Below, piece by piece: positions 1 to 8,956 of a stretch of DNA of 64,000 nucleotides. This DNA comes from Psychromonas sp. psych-6C06 (GTDB taxonomy: Bacteria; Pseudomonadota; Gammaproteobacteria; Enterobacterales; Psychromonadaceae). The notes beneath the pieces were generated by a model that saw only the letters and a program-made list of their open reading frames with translations, made no database searches and was not told the origin of the DNA. The position numbers and the translations under genes are program-made. The first letter of the stretch is position 1. The number at the start of each line of letters is the position of its first letter. Location of the stretch: the NCBI RefSeq assembly GCF_002835465.1, contig NZ_PIZM01000006.1:124001-188000 (forward strand), read 5' to 3'.

Positions 1-2141
1 CTGGTCCTTTAGTGACGAGCTTTGCATCGATTGAAGACTATTACCAAAGTCATGGTCGAGAATGGGAACGCTACGCGATGGTCAAAGCGCGTGTAATTGG
101 AGCTGAGGGCGACTATAAACAAGAGCTAGAGGCAATGTTACGTCCTTTTGTTTATCGTCGTTACATCGACTTTAGTGCCATTGAATCATTGCGAAAAATG
201 AAAGCGATGATTAGTGCAGAAGTGCGCCGTAAAGGGTTAAAAGATAACATTAAATTAGGCACCGGTGGGATTCGAGAAATTGAGTTCGTTGCACAGGCAT
301 TCCAGCTGATTCATGGTGGAAGAACGCCTGCGTTACAATGCAAAGGCTTACAACAAACTCTGAGAGTGATTGCTGAAATTGAAGCTTTGCCAGAAAATCG
401 TGTTGAAAACTTATTAAATAGTTATCATTTCTTGCGTCGTGTAGAAAATGTTTTACAGCAAATTGGAGACCAACAAACACAAACGCTACCGACCAGCGAG
501 TTAGATAAGCAACGTTTAGTTGAGGTCATGCAATTTAGCGATTGGCATCGCTTTTATGAAACCTTAAACGAAGTAATGGAAAACGTGCATGATGAATTTA
601 ATTGGGTTATCGGAGAAAGTGAAGAGGAACAGCAGTCAGATCAGGATCTAAATGAGTTATGGGCGCTTGAGTTAACTGCGCAGGAGACCACGACGCTGTT
701 AGTCGATAAAGGCGTTGCAGAGCCTCTTGCGGAAAAGTTAACGACTATATTACTGAGTTTTAAAGATGATATCAGTAAACGCCCTATGGGCCCTCGTGGC
801 CAAGAAACGATGGCGAAACTCTTACCAAAAATAGTAGAAAAGATAGCTTGTTATCAACACCCTGCCGCTTTGATGGAACGTATTGCTGATCTTTTATTGC
901 AAATTATGCGTCGTACTGCTTATTTAGAGTTATTGAACGAGAATGATGGTGCACTAAATCAGTTGTTAAAACTGTGCCATGCGAGTCCGCGCGTTAGCTT
1001 GCAACTAGGTCGCCATCCAATATTGTTAGATGAGTTGCTCGACCCGCAACACCTTTATCATCCGACTAAAATAGGAAATTATAAGGCTGAATTGCACCAG
1101 TTTATGTTACGTGTCCCCGAAGAGGATATGGAGCAACAGATGGAAGCGTTACGCCAGTTTAAACAGATGCAATTTTTACATATTGCAGCAGCTGATATAG
1201 CGCGTGCAATTGAACTGCCTAAAGTAAGTGATCACTTAACTTATTTAAGTGAAGCGTTGATGGACTTTGTGGTACAAATTGCATGGGCGCAGATGGTCGA
1301 AAAATTCGGTGTTCCAAGTAATGTCGCGGGAACTGATCGTAAAGGTTTTGCTGTTATTGGTTATGGAAAAATGGGTGGATTTGAATTGGGGTATGGATCT
1401 GATTTAGATGTGGTGTTTTTACATGATAGCGATATCAGTGGACAAACGGATGGACGACGTGTAATTGATAACCAGCTCTTCTACTACCGTTTAGGTCAAC
1501 GTATTATTCACCTGTTTAGTGCTCGTACTAACTCTGGTATTTTGTATGAAATAGATATGCGCCTTCGTCCTTCCGGAGATTCAGGCCCTTTAGTTGCAAG
1601 TATCGCAGGATATGAGAAGTATTTACGTAACGATGCATGGACATGGGAACATCAAGCACTTGTTCGCTCACGCGCCGTATTTTCAGATAAGCAAATTCTA
1701 ACGCAGTTTAACAAAGTAAGATCTTCGGTGTTAGCTTTGCCGCGTGAAAGTGCTACCTTAGCTAAAGAGGTGCGCGAGATGCGTTGTAAGATGCGAGATC
1801 ATCTTAACCGTGCTAAGCAGGGAGAGTTTGACCTCAAACAATCACCCGGTGGTATGGTGGATATTGAGTTTTTAGCACAATTTTTAGTACTAGATAATGC
1901 CGCCAGGGTTGATGACTCTTTGTGTCAGTGGTCAGATAACCTACGTATTTTTGAAACCTGCAAACAGTTAAATTTACTTACAGAAGTTCAGGAAAAAGCA
2001 TTAACGGAAGCGTATTGCGCAATTCGAGATATGGCTCATCGGTTAACACTGAATAAAGAGACGCGGATTATTGATGCCACGCCTTTTGATAAGCAGATAA
2101 AAGCAGTTCGAGAAATTTGGCAACAGTTTCTTGAGCAGTAA
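1..2141 (+). CDS. glnE: Glutamine synthetase adenylyltransferase/deadenylylase, 5' end outside window
   Basis: GlnE adds and removes AMP on glutamine synthetase in response to PII, tuning nitrogen assimilation in the cytoplasm. The frame is open to the left edge: residues before the internal GTG at 12 (GPLV...) still read as GlnE, so the gene is cut by the window and roughly 240 N-terminal residues are missing compared with the ~946-residue E. coli protein. Visible parts are the GTGGIREIEF motif of the N-terminal deadenylylase half (around visible residue 85) and the second nucleotidyltransferase domain with GYGSDLDVVF (around residue 460), followed by a SPGGMVDIEF motif. It converges on the acyltransferase gene, with a shared hairpin between them. 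Identification is certain; the N-terminal active site cannot be assessed. Confidence 0.96.
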   Translation, partial: GPLVTSFASIEDYYQSHGREWERYAMVKARVIGAEGDYKQELEAMLRPFVYRRYIDFSAIESLRKMKAMISAEVRRKGLKDNIKLGTGGIREIEFVAQAFQLIHGGRTPALQCKGLQQTLRVIAEIEALPENRVENLLNSYHFLRRVENVLQQIGDQQTQTLPTSELDKQRLVEVMQFSDWHRFYETLNEVMENVHDEFNWVIGESEEEQQSDQDLNELWALELTAQETTTLLVDKGVAEPLAEKLTTILLSFKDDISKRPMGPRGQETMAKLLPKIVEKIACYQHPAALMERIADLLLQIMRRTAYLELLNENDGALNQLLKLCHASPRVSLQLGRHPILLDELLDPQHLYHPTKIGNYKAELHQFMLRVPEEDMEQQMEALRQFKQMQFLHIAAADIARAIELPKVSDHLTYLSEALMDFVVQIAWAQMVEKFGVPSNVAGTDRKGFAVIGYGKMGGFELGYGSDLDVVFLHDSDISGQTDGRRVIDNQLFYYRLGQRIIHLFSARTNSGILYEIDMRLRPSGDSGPLVASIAGYEKYLRNDAWTWEHQALVRSRAVFSDKQILTQFNKVRSSVLALPRESATLAKEVREMRCKMRDHLNRAKQGEFDLKQSPGGMVDIEFLAQFLVLDNAARVDDSLCQWSDNLRIFETCKQLNLLTEVQEKALTEAYCAIRDMAHRLTLNKETRIIDATPFDKQIKAVREIWQQFLEQ

Positions 2142-2151
2142 TATTATCAAT

Positions 2152-2184
2152 AAAGGGTATGAAGTTTATCTTCATATCCTTTAT
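2152..2184. terminator. Bidirectional terminator hairpin between glnE and the acyltransferase
   Basis: AAAGGGTATGAAG at 2152-2164 pairs with CTTCATATCCTTT at 2170-2182 around a 5-base loop. A-rich and T-rich flanks suit termination from both convergent genes. Confidence 0.75.
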
Positions 2185-2194
2185 TATAGAAATG

Positions 2195-3118
2195 TTACGA
2201 GTAGACTGAGGCTTCACCTTCGGGGCGAGTTTTGAAGCGTTTATGCATCCACATATATTGATCATCACACTCTAATACCATCTTTTCTATCTGCTGATTG
2301 GTAGCTGTGGTATCCGCTTCGATATCTTTGCTCGGGAAGTTCTCCATTGCAGGATAAAACACTAACTCATAGCCCTGTGAGCCAGGTAAACGTTTTAAAA
2401 ATACAGGGATAACACAACTGTTTTTAACGCGTGCCAAAGTGCTTGTACCTGCAACCGTATTTGCATTTTCCACTTCAAAAAAAGGCGCAAAGATACTACT
2501 TTTATGTTTACCGTAATCGTGGTCTGGTGCATACCAAAGTGCATCGGCATTTTTTAATACACGTAACATGCCTTTAAAATCTTTTCTGTCTAGCATTGCT
2601 CTATGTTCACGCATCCTTCCCCAGTAAAACCAGTAATCTAATACGGCGTTACTGTGTTTACGGTACACCGCATTACAGGGTTGGGTAAGTCCTAATGCAC
2701 GCGCCCCCATCTCTAAAGTGAGAAAATGAGCCCCTAAAAACACAATGCCTTGACCATTTATAATTGCTTTTTCTACGTGTTGAACATCTCGAATGGTGAC
2801 TAAATTACGAACTCGCCAGCTTGGCCAAAACCATGCCATGCCCATCTCAAGTAATGCGATACCACTATTTTCAAAGTTTAAACGTACCTTTTCATCAAGC
2901 TCTTGTTCGGATAGTTTCGGGAAGCATAATGCGATATTACGCTTTGCGATGTGACCCCGTTTCTTTGCAAAAAAAGAGGCGCACTGTCCCATTAAACGAC
3001 CTAAAAATAAGAGTGTGCTATAGGGTAATAAGGAACTTATAAACAGGGTTAAAATACCCAGCCAAGCAAGCCAGTATTTGGGGTGGCAAAAAGATGCGTT
3101 AAGTTTATATGCGTTCAT
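2195..3118 (-). CDS. lpxL: LpxL/HtrB-type lipid A acyltransferase
   Basis: This inner-membrane enzyme transfers a secondary acyl chain to Kdo2-lipid IVA during lipid A synthesis. The protein has one N-terminal membrane segment (about residues 14-38), the catalytic HX4E motif in GAHFLTLEMG, and the YAPDHDYG segment typical of LpxL/LpxP. The length of about 307 residues matches the family. I place the start at ATG 3118 (MNAYKLN) because the HPKYWLAWLG segment then aligns with the family N-terminus; GTG 3127 and ATG 3124 are alternatives and no strong ribosome site decides. LpxL versus LpxM/LpxP cannot be settled by eye; the PDHDYG segment favours LpxL/LpxP. Confidence 0.85.
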   Translation of the reverse strand: MNAYKLNASFCHPKYWLAWLGILTLFISSLLPYSTLLFLGRLMGQCASFFAKKRGHIAKRNIALCFPKLSEQELDEKVRLNFENSGIALLEMGMAWFWPSWRVRNLVTIRDVQHVEKAIINGQGIVFLGAHFLTLEMGARALGLTQPCNAVYRKHSNAVLDYWFYWGRMREHRAMLDRKDFKGMLRVLKNADALWYAPDHDYGKHKSSIFAPFFEVENANTVAGTSTLARVKNSCVIPVFLKRLPGSQGYELVFYPAMENFPSKDIEADTTATNQQIEKMVLECDDQYMWMHKRFKTRPEGEASVYS

Positions 3119-3250
3119 AATCATCACTTAAATGTAAGGTAAGAAAATAATTCTACCGAATTATCTGATAAATGCCTATTTTGTCTCGGATTCTTTTCTG
3201 TGTTTTACTTATAATTGTTATTTTATATTAGACTGTTGATGGATTGATGG

Positions 3251-5521
3251 ATGCTACATACTAAAGGTAACCGTTATTTTGAGGTGTTTTTTGCGCTATT
3301 AGGCCTGATTTTTTTCATTGGATTGGTCTATTTTGCAAATGATAATCAAGGCCAGGAGGCTCAGGTTAAACATGCACAAAAAGCGATCGAGCGATCTTAT
3401 GGTAGTGCAATGGAGCAGAATAAAGACGCAGCGATTCTTCTATTTGAATTACAATTTAATGAGCCTGTTATTGGTGGCTTACTAAAGCAGGCAAGTGAAA
3501 CAAATGACGCGCAACATTTAGAGTCATTAAAAGACAGTCTCTTTAAAGCATTGCATCTTAAATTTCAAACTAGCCGGGAGTATTTCCCTCAGCAGCAGAT
3601 ATACCTTGTCGATGGCCACCCTTTGTTACGTTTAGATTCGCCCTACAAAGAGTTTGATAAAGACACCGTTTATAATGTCGGCTTGCAAAAAGTGATCACA
3701 GATCATGTCGCTTACTCCGGCTTAGCATTGCAGGATGGTGTGTATTTATACCGTTTTTTCTTTCCAATTTATGATGACCACCATAGCTTAATTGCGGTGG
3801 CTGAATTTGGCTTACCGTTAATTAATATACAACGTTTTCTATTTGCAGGGCATGGCGCTGCTAGTCAATTTATGTTTTCTAAACGACAATTATTAGATAT
3901 TCGTAATAAGTGGAAACTGTATGAAGAGTCTGTGCTATCCGATGATCATTATGTACTGAGCCGAGAAGATGCCAATAAAAAGCATAATATTCATTTAACA
4001 GGTCAGGAACTGTCTCACTTAAAAGGGCACTTTACTACGTCACATGAAGAAGCTTTATTGACCGATGAAATGTTCTCATTACAAGCAAGGCTTAGAGGAG
4101 AAGAAGGCTTTGCCAACTTTCTGCCATTAAAAAATATTAATGGTGACATAGTTGGTCACCTATTTACTTATTTACCGCAACAGAGCGCAACGGTTAAGAA
4201 AAACAATCGTGTGATTCTTATTTTATTACTGAGTAGCTTTTTTATTCTATTGGTTACTTTTATCTATCGACAACATCAAAAAAGCCAACGTCGACTTACC
4301 TTTCACAATAATATGTTTGATGCATTACCTTTTCCGGTATTTTGTAAAGATGAAAAAAATCGTTATCAGTGTGCAAACTCTGCTTTTTTTAAGCATTTTC
4401 TGATTCCGCCTAATACGATATTTTCGAATGGCGATAAGGCCTTTGAAAACGAGCCCGACTCTTTACAAATATCATCCTCTGAATTGATGGACTTAGGAGG
4501 GAGAAAGTCAATTAAGGAAACAGTGATTGATGAAGTGGGTGTTATCAATTTAGATACTACTCTGTTTTTGATAAAAAAAGAGAGCCAAGAAGTAGAAGGG
4601 TTACTGGGATATATTATCGATGAAACCCAGAAAGTTTCGACTGAAAAGCAACTGGCAGAGGCGCTTGCACTACAAACACAATTAATAGATAGCTTGCCAG
4701 TCGGTATTCGTATCTTTAATGCGGAAAAGCAAGTTAAATTAGTGAATAAAGCCTTCCAAGCATTGAGTGGCTTTAAAGGAGAGCAATTAATCGGCTTAGC
4801 CTGTGAAAAACAGTTTACTTGTATGCAGTGCAGTCCTGAAGTTTGCCCACTTAAAAAGGCAAAAGAAGAGAAAATGTTTACCCATGTTGAGACGATAAAA
4901 TACACTCAAAACGGTGATATTCGAACACTCTCAGTTAATTTTCAACCTTTATACGACAATAATGGTGCATTAAACGGCATCATTGAAATTACTACCGATA
5001 TAAGTAAAACCAAAAGCTTACAAGATAAAACCCACGAGCTGATTATTGCAGATGAATTAACCGGTTTATTAAACTTACGTGGCTTGATGAGCAGTGGTGA
5101 AAACTACTTTAGACTTGCACAGCGTACTAAAAAGCCTTTTTTTGCTGTGCATATTGATATTCATGGTATGCGAAAACTAAATTATCAATATGGTGAAAGC
5201 GCGGTAGATTCTTTAATTAAGGATTTTGCACAAATCTTACGTGATACCTTCCGAGATACGGATCTCATCGCGCGTATTGGTGGCGATGAATTTGTGGTAT
5301 TGCTTAATGATAGTGATTACAAAGTGGTGGATAGTGGCCATTTTGCTCGCCTTGAATTAAATATTCAAAAATACAATTTACAACCTGAAAACAGATTAAA
5401 AATACTGATCGATACTGGCATTGTGCAGTACTCTGATAAAACCCATAACAGTTTAGATATGTTATTGGATCAATGTGAAAAATTAGTTTACGAGCAACAG
5501 CTTAAGCGCAATCTCAGTTAA
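3251..5521 (+). CDS. Membrane-anchored PAS-GGDEF diguanylate cyclase
   Basis: Predicted to make cyclic di-GMP. Two membrane segments (about residues 9-29 and 321-340) enclose a periplasmic sensor region of roughly 290 residues. Two PAS-like regions follow (about 345-460 and 470-595), then a GGDEF domain with an intact GGDEF motif at about residue 677, preceded by an RDTD inhibitory I-site in the usual spacing, so product inhibition is likely. The second PAS contains four close cysteines (C518, C524, C527, C532), which could bind a metal or sense redox. The start is the ATG at 3251; no strong Shine-Dalgarno is visible. Its 3' end overlaps the convergent menE by 39 bases. There is no EAL domain. 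Confidence 0.88.
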   Translation: MLHTKGNRYFEVFFALLGLIFFIGLVYFANDNQGQEAQVKHAQKAIERSYGSAMEQNKDAAILLFELQFNEPVIGGLLKQASETNDAQHLESLKDSLFKALHLKFQTSREYFPQQQIYLVDGHPLLRLDSPYKEFDKDTVYNVGLQKVITDHVAYSGLALQDGVYLYRFFFPIYDDHHSLIAVAEFGLPLINIQRFLFAGHGAASQFMFSKRQLLDIRNKWKLYEESVLSDDHYVLSREDANKKHNIHLTGQELSHLKGHFTTSHEEALLTDEMFSLQARLRGEEGFANFLPLKNINGDIVGHLFTYLPQQSATVKKNNRVILILLLSSFFILLVTFIYRQHQKSQRRLTFHNNMFDALPFPVFCKDEKNRYQCANSAFFKHFLIPPNTIFSNGDKAFENEPDSLQISSSELMDLGGRKSIKETVIDEVGVINLDTTLFLIKKESQEVEGLLGYIIDETQKVSTEKQLAEALALQTQLIDSLPVGIRIFNAEKQVKLVNKAFQALSGFKGEQLIGLACEKQFTCMQCSPEVCPLKKAKEEKMFTHVETIKYTQNGDIRTLSVNFQPLYDNNGALNGIIEITTDISKTKSLQDKTHELIIADELTGLLNLRGLMSSGENYFRLAQRTKKPFFAVHIDIHGMRKLNYQYGESAVDSLIKDFAQILRDTFRDTDLIARIGGDEFVVLLNDSDYKVVDSGHFARLELNIQKYNLQPENRLKILIDTGIVQYSDKTHNSLDMLLDQCEKLVYEQQLKRNLS

Positions 5522-6874
5522 CAGTTTGCTGTTGGGTTTAAGGCCTGCCTGTTCGGGTAAATCAAAATAGTGTAGTGGTTGCTTAAAAGCGATCAGCTTA
5601 TCTTTAATAAAAGCGCTTAATTGTGTTGGTTGTTGTGTTTTTTGCCACTTAATAAAAGCAACGGGACGGTGTCCATAGGTTGCATCGGGAATCGGCACTA
5701 CAACCGCCTGTGTTACCGCTGAAAATTGAACAAGGTGTTTCTCAATCTCCTCTGGCTGAATATTTTCTCCACCAGAGATAAACTGTCTATCTTTACGGCC
5801 AATCACTGTCAGCGCCTGCTCGTTTATTTTACCGAGGTCAGCGCTTGCAAAATAATCTTGTCTATTAAGCCACTCAATACCAGCTTTGCCTTTGAAATAG
5901 CCAACAAATCGAGTTTCACCATTAAGCATAATCTCTTTATTGGCGATCTTTAATTGTCGGTAAGGTAGCAACTGCAATTTTTCATTATTGGTTGAGGTTG
6001 CTATCTGTGAAGCCATTTCCGTAGAGCCGTAACTGAGATGGTAATTAAAACCACGTTGCCTAGTTTGCTGAAGTTGTTCGCTGAGAAAGGCGCTCCCACC
6101 TAATAAAAGGTGTTTAATCGATAACTCACTGGATTGAAAGTCACTCTTATCAAGCAATTGTTGTAGTTGACTACTTACTAATGAAAGATGAGTGATCATG
6201 TTTCTTTTCAACTGCTCAATGGTGATTTTACCCGTGAGTAATCGCAACGTTGCTCCTGCTAGCATCGTCCGCATAACGGTAGCATAACCGCTGATATGGA
6301 ACATTGGTAAAGATAATAAGTTTTTATCGCCTCCAACAAGCGGAATCACTGTTTGTGATCCTAGCGCGCTGTAATAATGGTTACTAAAGTGGTGCATGAT
6401 CGCTTTAGGTGATCCACTGCTTCCTGAGGTAAAAATAATGCTTACGACTGCTAATGGATCAATTGTTACCGGCGAACTCACAGGTGGATCCGTAATAATA
6501 CTCTCAAATTCTAGGGGTAAGCTACTCGGGTTACCTTCCTGCCAAATAAAATTGCTGTCAAGTAACGTTAAGCGTTGCATACGCTCTGCGTCACTGAATT
6601 TAGGGTTAAGCGGACAAAAGATAAAACCGTTACGCACACAGGTTAGCTGTAGCAATACTAGGGGGAGTCCATTGCTGGCGATGCAGACTAAACGGTCTCC
6701 TTTTCTCATGTTTAATTGTATTAACTGCTCACTCAGCGAATTAATACGCTGATTTAACGCAGCATAGCAAAGAGATTGAGTATCGCTTTCGATAGCTATT
6801 GCGTGTGGGGTGTTTAATGCTTGCCATGCAATTGGACAGTGATTGAGTTGTTTAGTTGGCTTAAAGGTATTCAC
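5483..6874 (-). CDS. menE: o-Succinylbenzoate-CoA ligase
   Basis: MenE activates o-succinylbenzoate with ATP and CoA in menaquinone synthesis. It belongs to the ANL adenylate-forming superfamily: the P-loop IIFTSGSSGSPKA is at about residues 146-158, YGSTEMAS is the A5 motif, and GRKDRQFISGGENIQPEEIE is the hinge region with the A8 core. The length of 463 residues is normal. Its start overlaps the end of menC by 4 bases, so the two are translationally coupled. The rest of the men pathway (menF, D, H, B) is not in the window. Confidence 0.94.
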   Translation of the reverse strand: MNTFKPTKQLNHCPIAWQALNTPHAIAIESDTQSLCYAALNQRINSLSEQLIQLNMRKGDRLVCIASNGLPLVLLQLTCVRNGFIFCPLNPKFSDAERMQRLTLLDSNFIWQEGNPSSLPLEFESIITDPPVSSPVTIDPLAVVSIIFTSGSSGSPKAIMHHFSNHYYSALGSQTVIPLVGGDKNLLSLPMFHISGYATVMRTMLAGATLRLLTGKITIEQLKRNMITHLSLVSSQLQQLLDKSDFQSSELSIKHLLLGGSAFLSEQLQQTRQRGFNYHLSYGSTEMASQIATSTNNEKLQLLPYRQLKIANKEIMLNGETRFVGYFKGKAGIEWLNRQDYFASADLGKINEQALTVIGRKDRQFISGGENIQPEEIEKHLVQFSAVTQAVVVPIPDATYGHRPVAFIKWQKTQQPTQLSAFIKDKLIAFKQPLHYFDLPEQAGLKPNSKLLTEIALKLLLVN

Positions 6875-7881
6875 TGGTTAGTCCATAAAATTGCTAATGC
6901 CCGACAATCACGCTCGATATTTTTTGCGTTATATAACAGCGGGCTATCGAAATATTTTAAGGTATCAATGCCTAAAGATATCTGTACTCCTTGGTATTCG
7001 GGCTGTGCTAAATAGTGATTGGCCATTTTTCGTAGCTGTTGTAATCCAAGCGCGCTTTCAAAGGAGGAACTTATGCTCAGTAAAATTCCCTGTTGATGTG
7101 CAACAGAAACAAGTTGGTCTATTTTATTCCTGTTACCAATAATGGTTGGTTTGATGACAAATGCGCGAATCGCCTCATGGTGTTCATAATAAAAGTCAGG
7201 TGCTTGTAGTGTTTCATCTAAGCCGAGGAAAATCTTGTTTTCTTCTGCTAGCTGGATATTAATAGCGTGATTGCTGGTGGGCTCTTCAATGTAATCGAGT
7301 TGTGGAGTATTGATCGCGTCAAAAAAATCAGATGCTTGCTTTTTATTCCATGCTTGATTGGCATCGCATCGAATTTTTAAATCTGGCGATAGTTGGCAAA
7401 GCAACTGGAAGTTAGCGATGTCAGTGGTAATGCTTTCTCGAGCGACTTTCAGCTTAATCACAGCTGGTCGATGAAGCGCTTCAAACTGGGCTAAGACTTG
7501 CTCAGTATCACCTTGAAGGAGAGCAATATTGTCCATCTCGATAGATTGTTGGTGATTGATACTTATTGGATTATTAAACAGTCCACTAAGGGCAAATTGC
7601 ACACTTGGATAGGGGCTTTTATAGTCAGATAAACTTGCTAATGAAGTTGATATTTGCTGAATTATGTCTTGTGTTACCTGTTCCAGCGTTTCCGTGCTAA
7701 ATCCGGGCAACGGTGCAATTTCAGTAAAATATGTCCTACCTTGGCCATCATTAAGCTGTAAAATTAACCCTTTGCGTTGCAGTAAACGCTGTGCTTTAAA
7801 CTGCATCGCGGTCTTAAATGGTAACTGGTAAGTAAATAACGTTGCACTTGTTATTTCTGCCGCATAATCGCTAGGGGGCAT
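6871..7881 (-). CDS. menC: o-Succinylbenzoate synthase
   Basis: MenC dehydrates SHCHC to o-succinylbenzoate, the step before MenE. It is an enolase-superfamily protein. Numbered from the upstream GTG at 7896, the KLK acid/base pair is at 148-150, metal ligands sit in RCDANQ (D178), EEP (204-205) and GLDET (D227), and the opposite base is K249 in FVIKP. I prefer the ATG at 7881 over the GTG at 7896 because family members begin close to the TLFTYQLPF segment. It overlaps alr by 11 bases and menE by 4, so alr-menC-menE probably form one transcript below dnaB. Confidence 0.93.
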   Translation of the reverse strand: MPPSDYAAEITSATLFTYQLPFKTAMQFKAQRLLQRKGLILQLNDGQGRTYFTEIAPLPGFSTETLEQVTQDIIQQISTSLASLSDYKSPYPSVQFALSGLFNNPISINHQQSIEMDNIALLQGDTEQVLAQFEALHRPAVIKLKVARESITTDIANFQLLCQLSPDLKIRCDANQAWNKKQASDFFDAINTPQLDYIEEPTSNHAINIQLAEENKIFLGLDETLQAPDFYYEHHEAIRAFVIKPTIIGNRNKIDQLVSVAHQQGILLSISSSFESALGLQQLRKMANHYLAQPEYQGVQISLGIDTLKYFDSPLLYNAKNIERDCRALAILWTNQ

Positions 7882-8956
7882 AGTGCAAAGCAACACGAGA
7901 AGTCAGTTTCGTTACTAGTTCATAGGCGATGGTGCCAATGTGTTTTGCTACTTGAGTTGCAGGTAACCCTTCTCCCCAAAGGGTAACATTATCACCCACG
8001 TTATCTTGGCAATTTATACCTAAATCTACGGTGAGCATATCCATTGAAACACGGCCAACAATAGGTACTAAGCGACCATTAATTAAAACCGGCGTGCCTT
8101 CGGGAGCCATACGTGGATAACCATCACCATAACCGACTGCGACTACGCCCAGTTTAGTATCTGCTTTAGCAGTCCAACTGGCGCCATATCCGACACTTTC
8201 ACCTGCTTGGTGATCACGTACCGCAATTAATTGTGATTGTAGCGTCATGACTGGTTGTAAATTAAAATCGTCTGCCGATTTGTGCTCGAAGGGAGAAACA
8301 CCATACAAAGCAATACCGGGTCTAATCACATCTGCATGTGTTATTGGCCATGCCAGTGTTGCTGCTGAATTAGCTAATGAATTAAGGCCACTGTCTACTT
8401 GGATATGTGTTTGGAAGCAGGTTAATTGTGTTGCGGTAATATCGTTATCGATTTCATCCGCACAGTTAAAATGAGTCATTAAGTGGATCGGTTTTGCTAC
8501 ATTGTCGCTAGTTTGTAGCGCTTGATAAGCTTGATCAATTTCATGCTCATGAAAGCCAAGACGGTGCATGCCTGTATCGAGCTTTAACCAAACCTGTAAG
8601 GCTGTGGTTAATTTACTATTAACTATTGCCTCTAGTTGTTGCGAAGAGTGGATAACGGTTTGCAAATTATTAGCAACTAATATTTTTAGGTCGTCCGCAT
8701 GAAAGAAGCCTTCAAGCAGAACGATCGGTGTCGTTATTCCTGCTTCTCTTAGTGTTAGTGCTTCGTTTAAACGTGCTACACCTAATGCGTAAATTCCTGA
8801 AAGAGTTTGTGCAATGCGCACCATGCCATGACCATAAGCATTAGCTTTTACAACTGCCAATATTTGGCTATTGGGAGCGTATTGTTGCAACACCTTTTGA
8901 TTATGTTTAAGCGCACTTAAATTAATCACTGCACGGGTAATGCTATCACTATTCAT
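7871..8956 (-). CDS. alr: Alanine racemase
   Basis: Converts L-alanine to D-alanine for peptidoglycan using PLP. The PLP lysine lies in AVVKANAYGHG (about residue 37 from the chosen start), and the C-terminal segment GRVSMDMLTVDL carries conserved active-site residues. ATG 8956 (MNSDSITRAVINL) is preferred over ATG 8986 because it puts the first beta strand at the usual distance. Either start lies inside the 3' end of dnaB; from 8956 the overlap is 8 bases. The dnaB-alr neighbourhood is common in gammaproteobacteria. Confidence 0.95.
   Translation of the reverse strand: MNSDSITRAVINLSALKHNQKVLQQYAPNSQILAVVKANAYGHGMVRIAQTLSGIYALGVARLNEALTLREAGITTPIVLLEGFFHADDLKILVANNLQTVIHSSQQLEAIVNSKLTTALQVWLKLDTGMHRLGFHEHEIDQAYQALQTSDNVAKPIHLMTHFNCADEIDNDITATQLTCFQTHIQVDSGLNSLANSAATLAWPITHADVIRPGIALYGVSPFEHKSADDFNLQPVMTLQSQLIAVRDHQAGESVGYGASWTAKADTKLGVVAVGYGDGYPRMAPEGTPVLINGRLVPIVGRVSMDMLTVDLGINCQDNVGDNVTLWGEGLPATQVAKHIGTIAYELVTKLTSRVALHYAP

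Noticed and set aside
4366..4905. 179-codon minus-strand frame inside the GGDEF gene
   Set aside because: Shadow of a clearly coding gene; no recognisable protein features.
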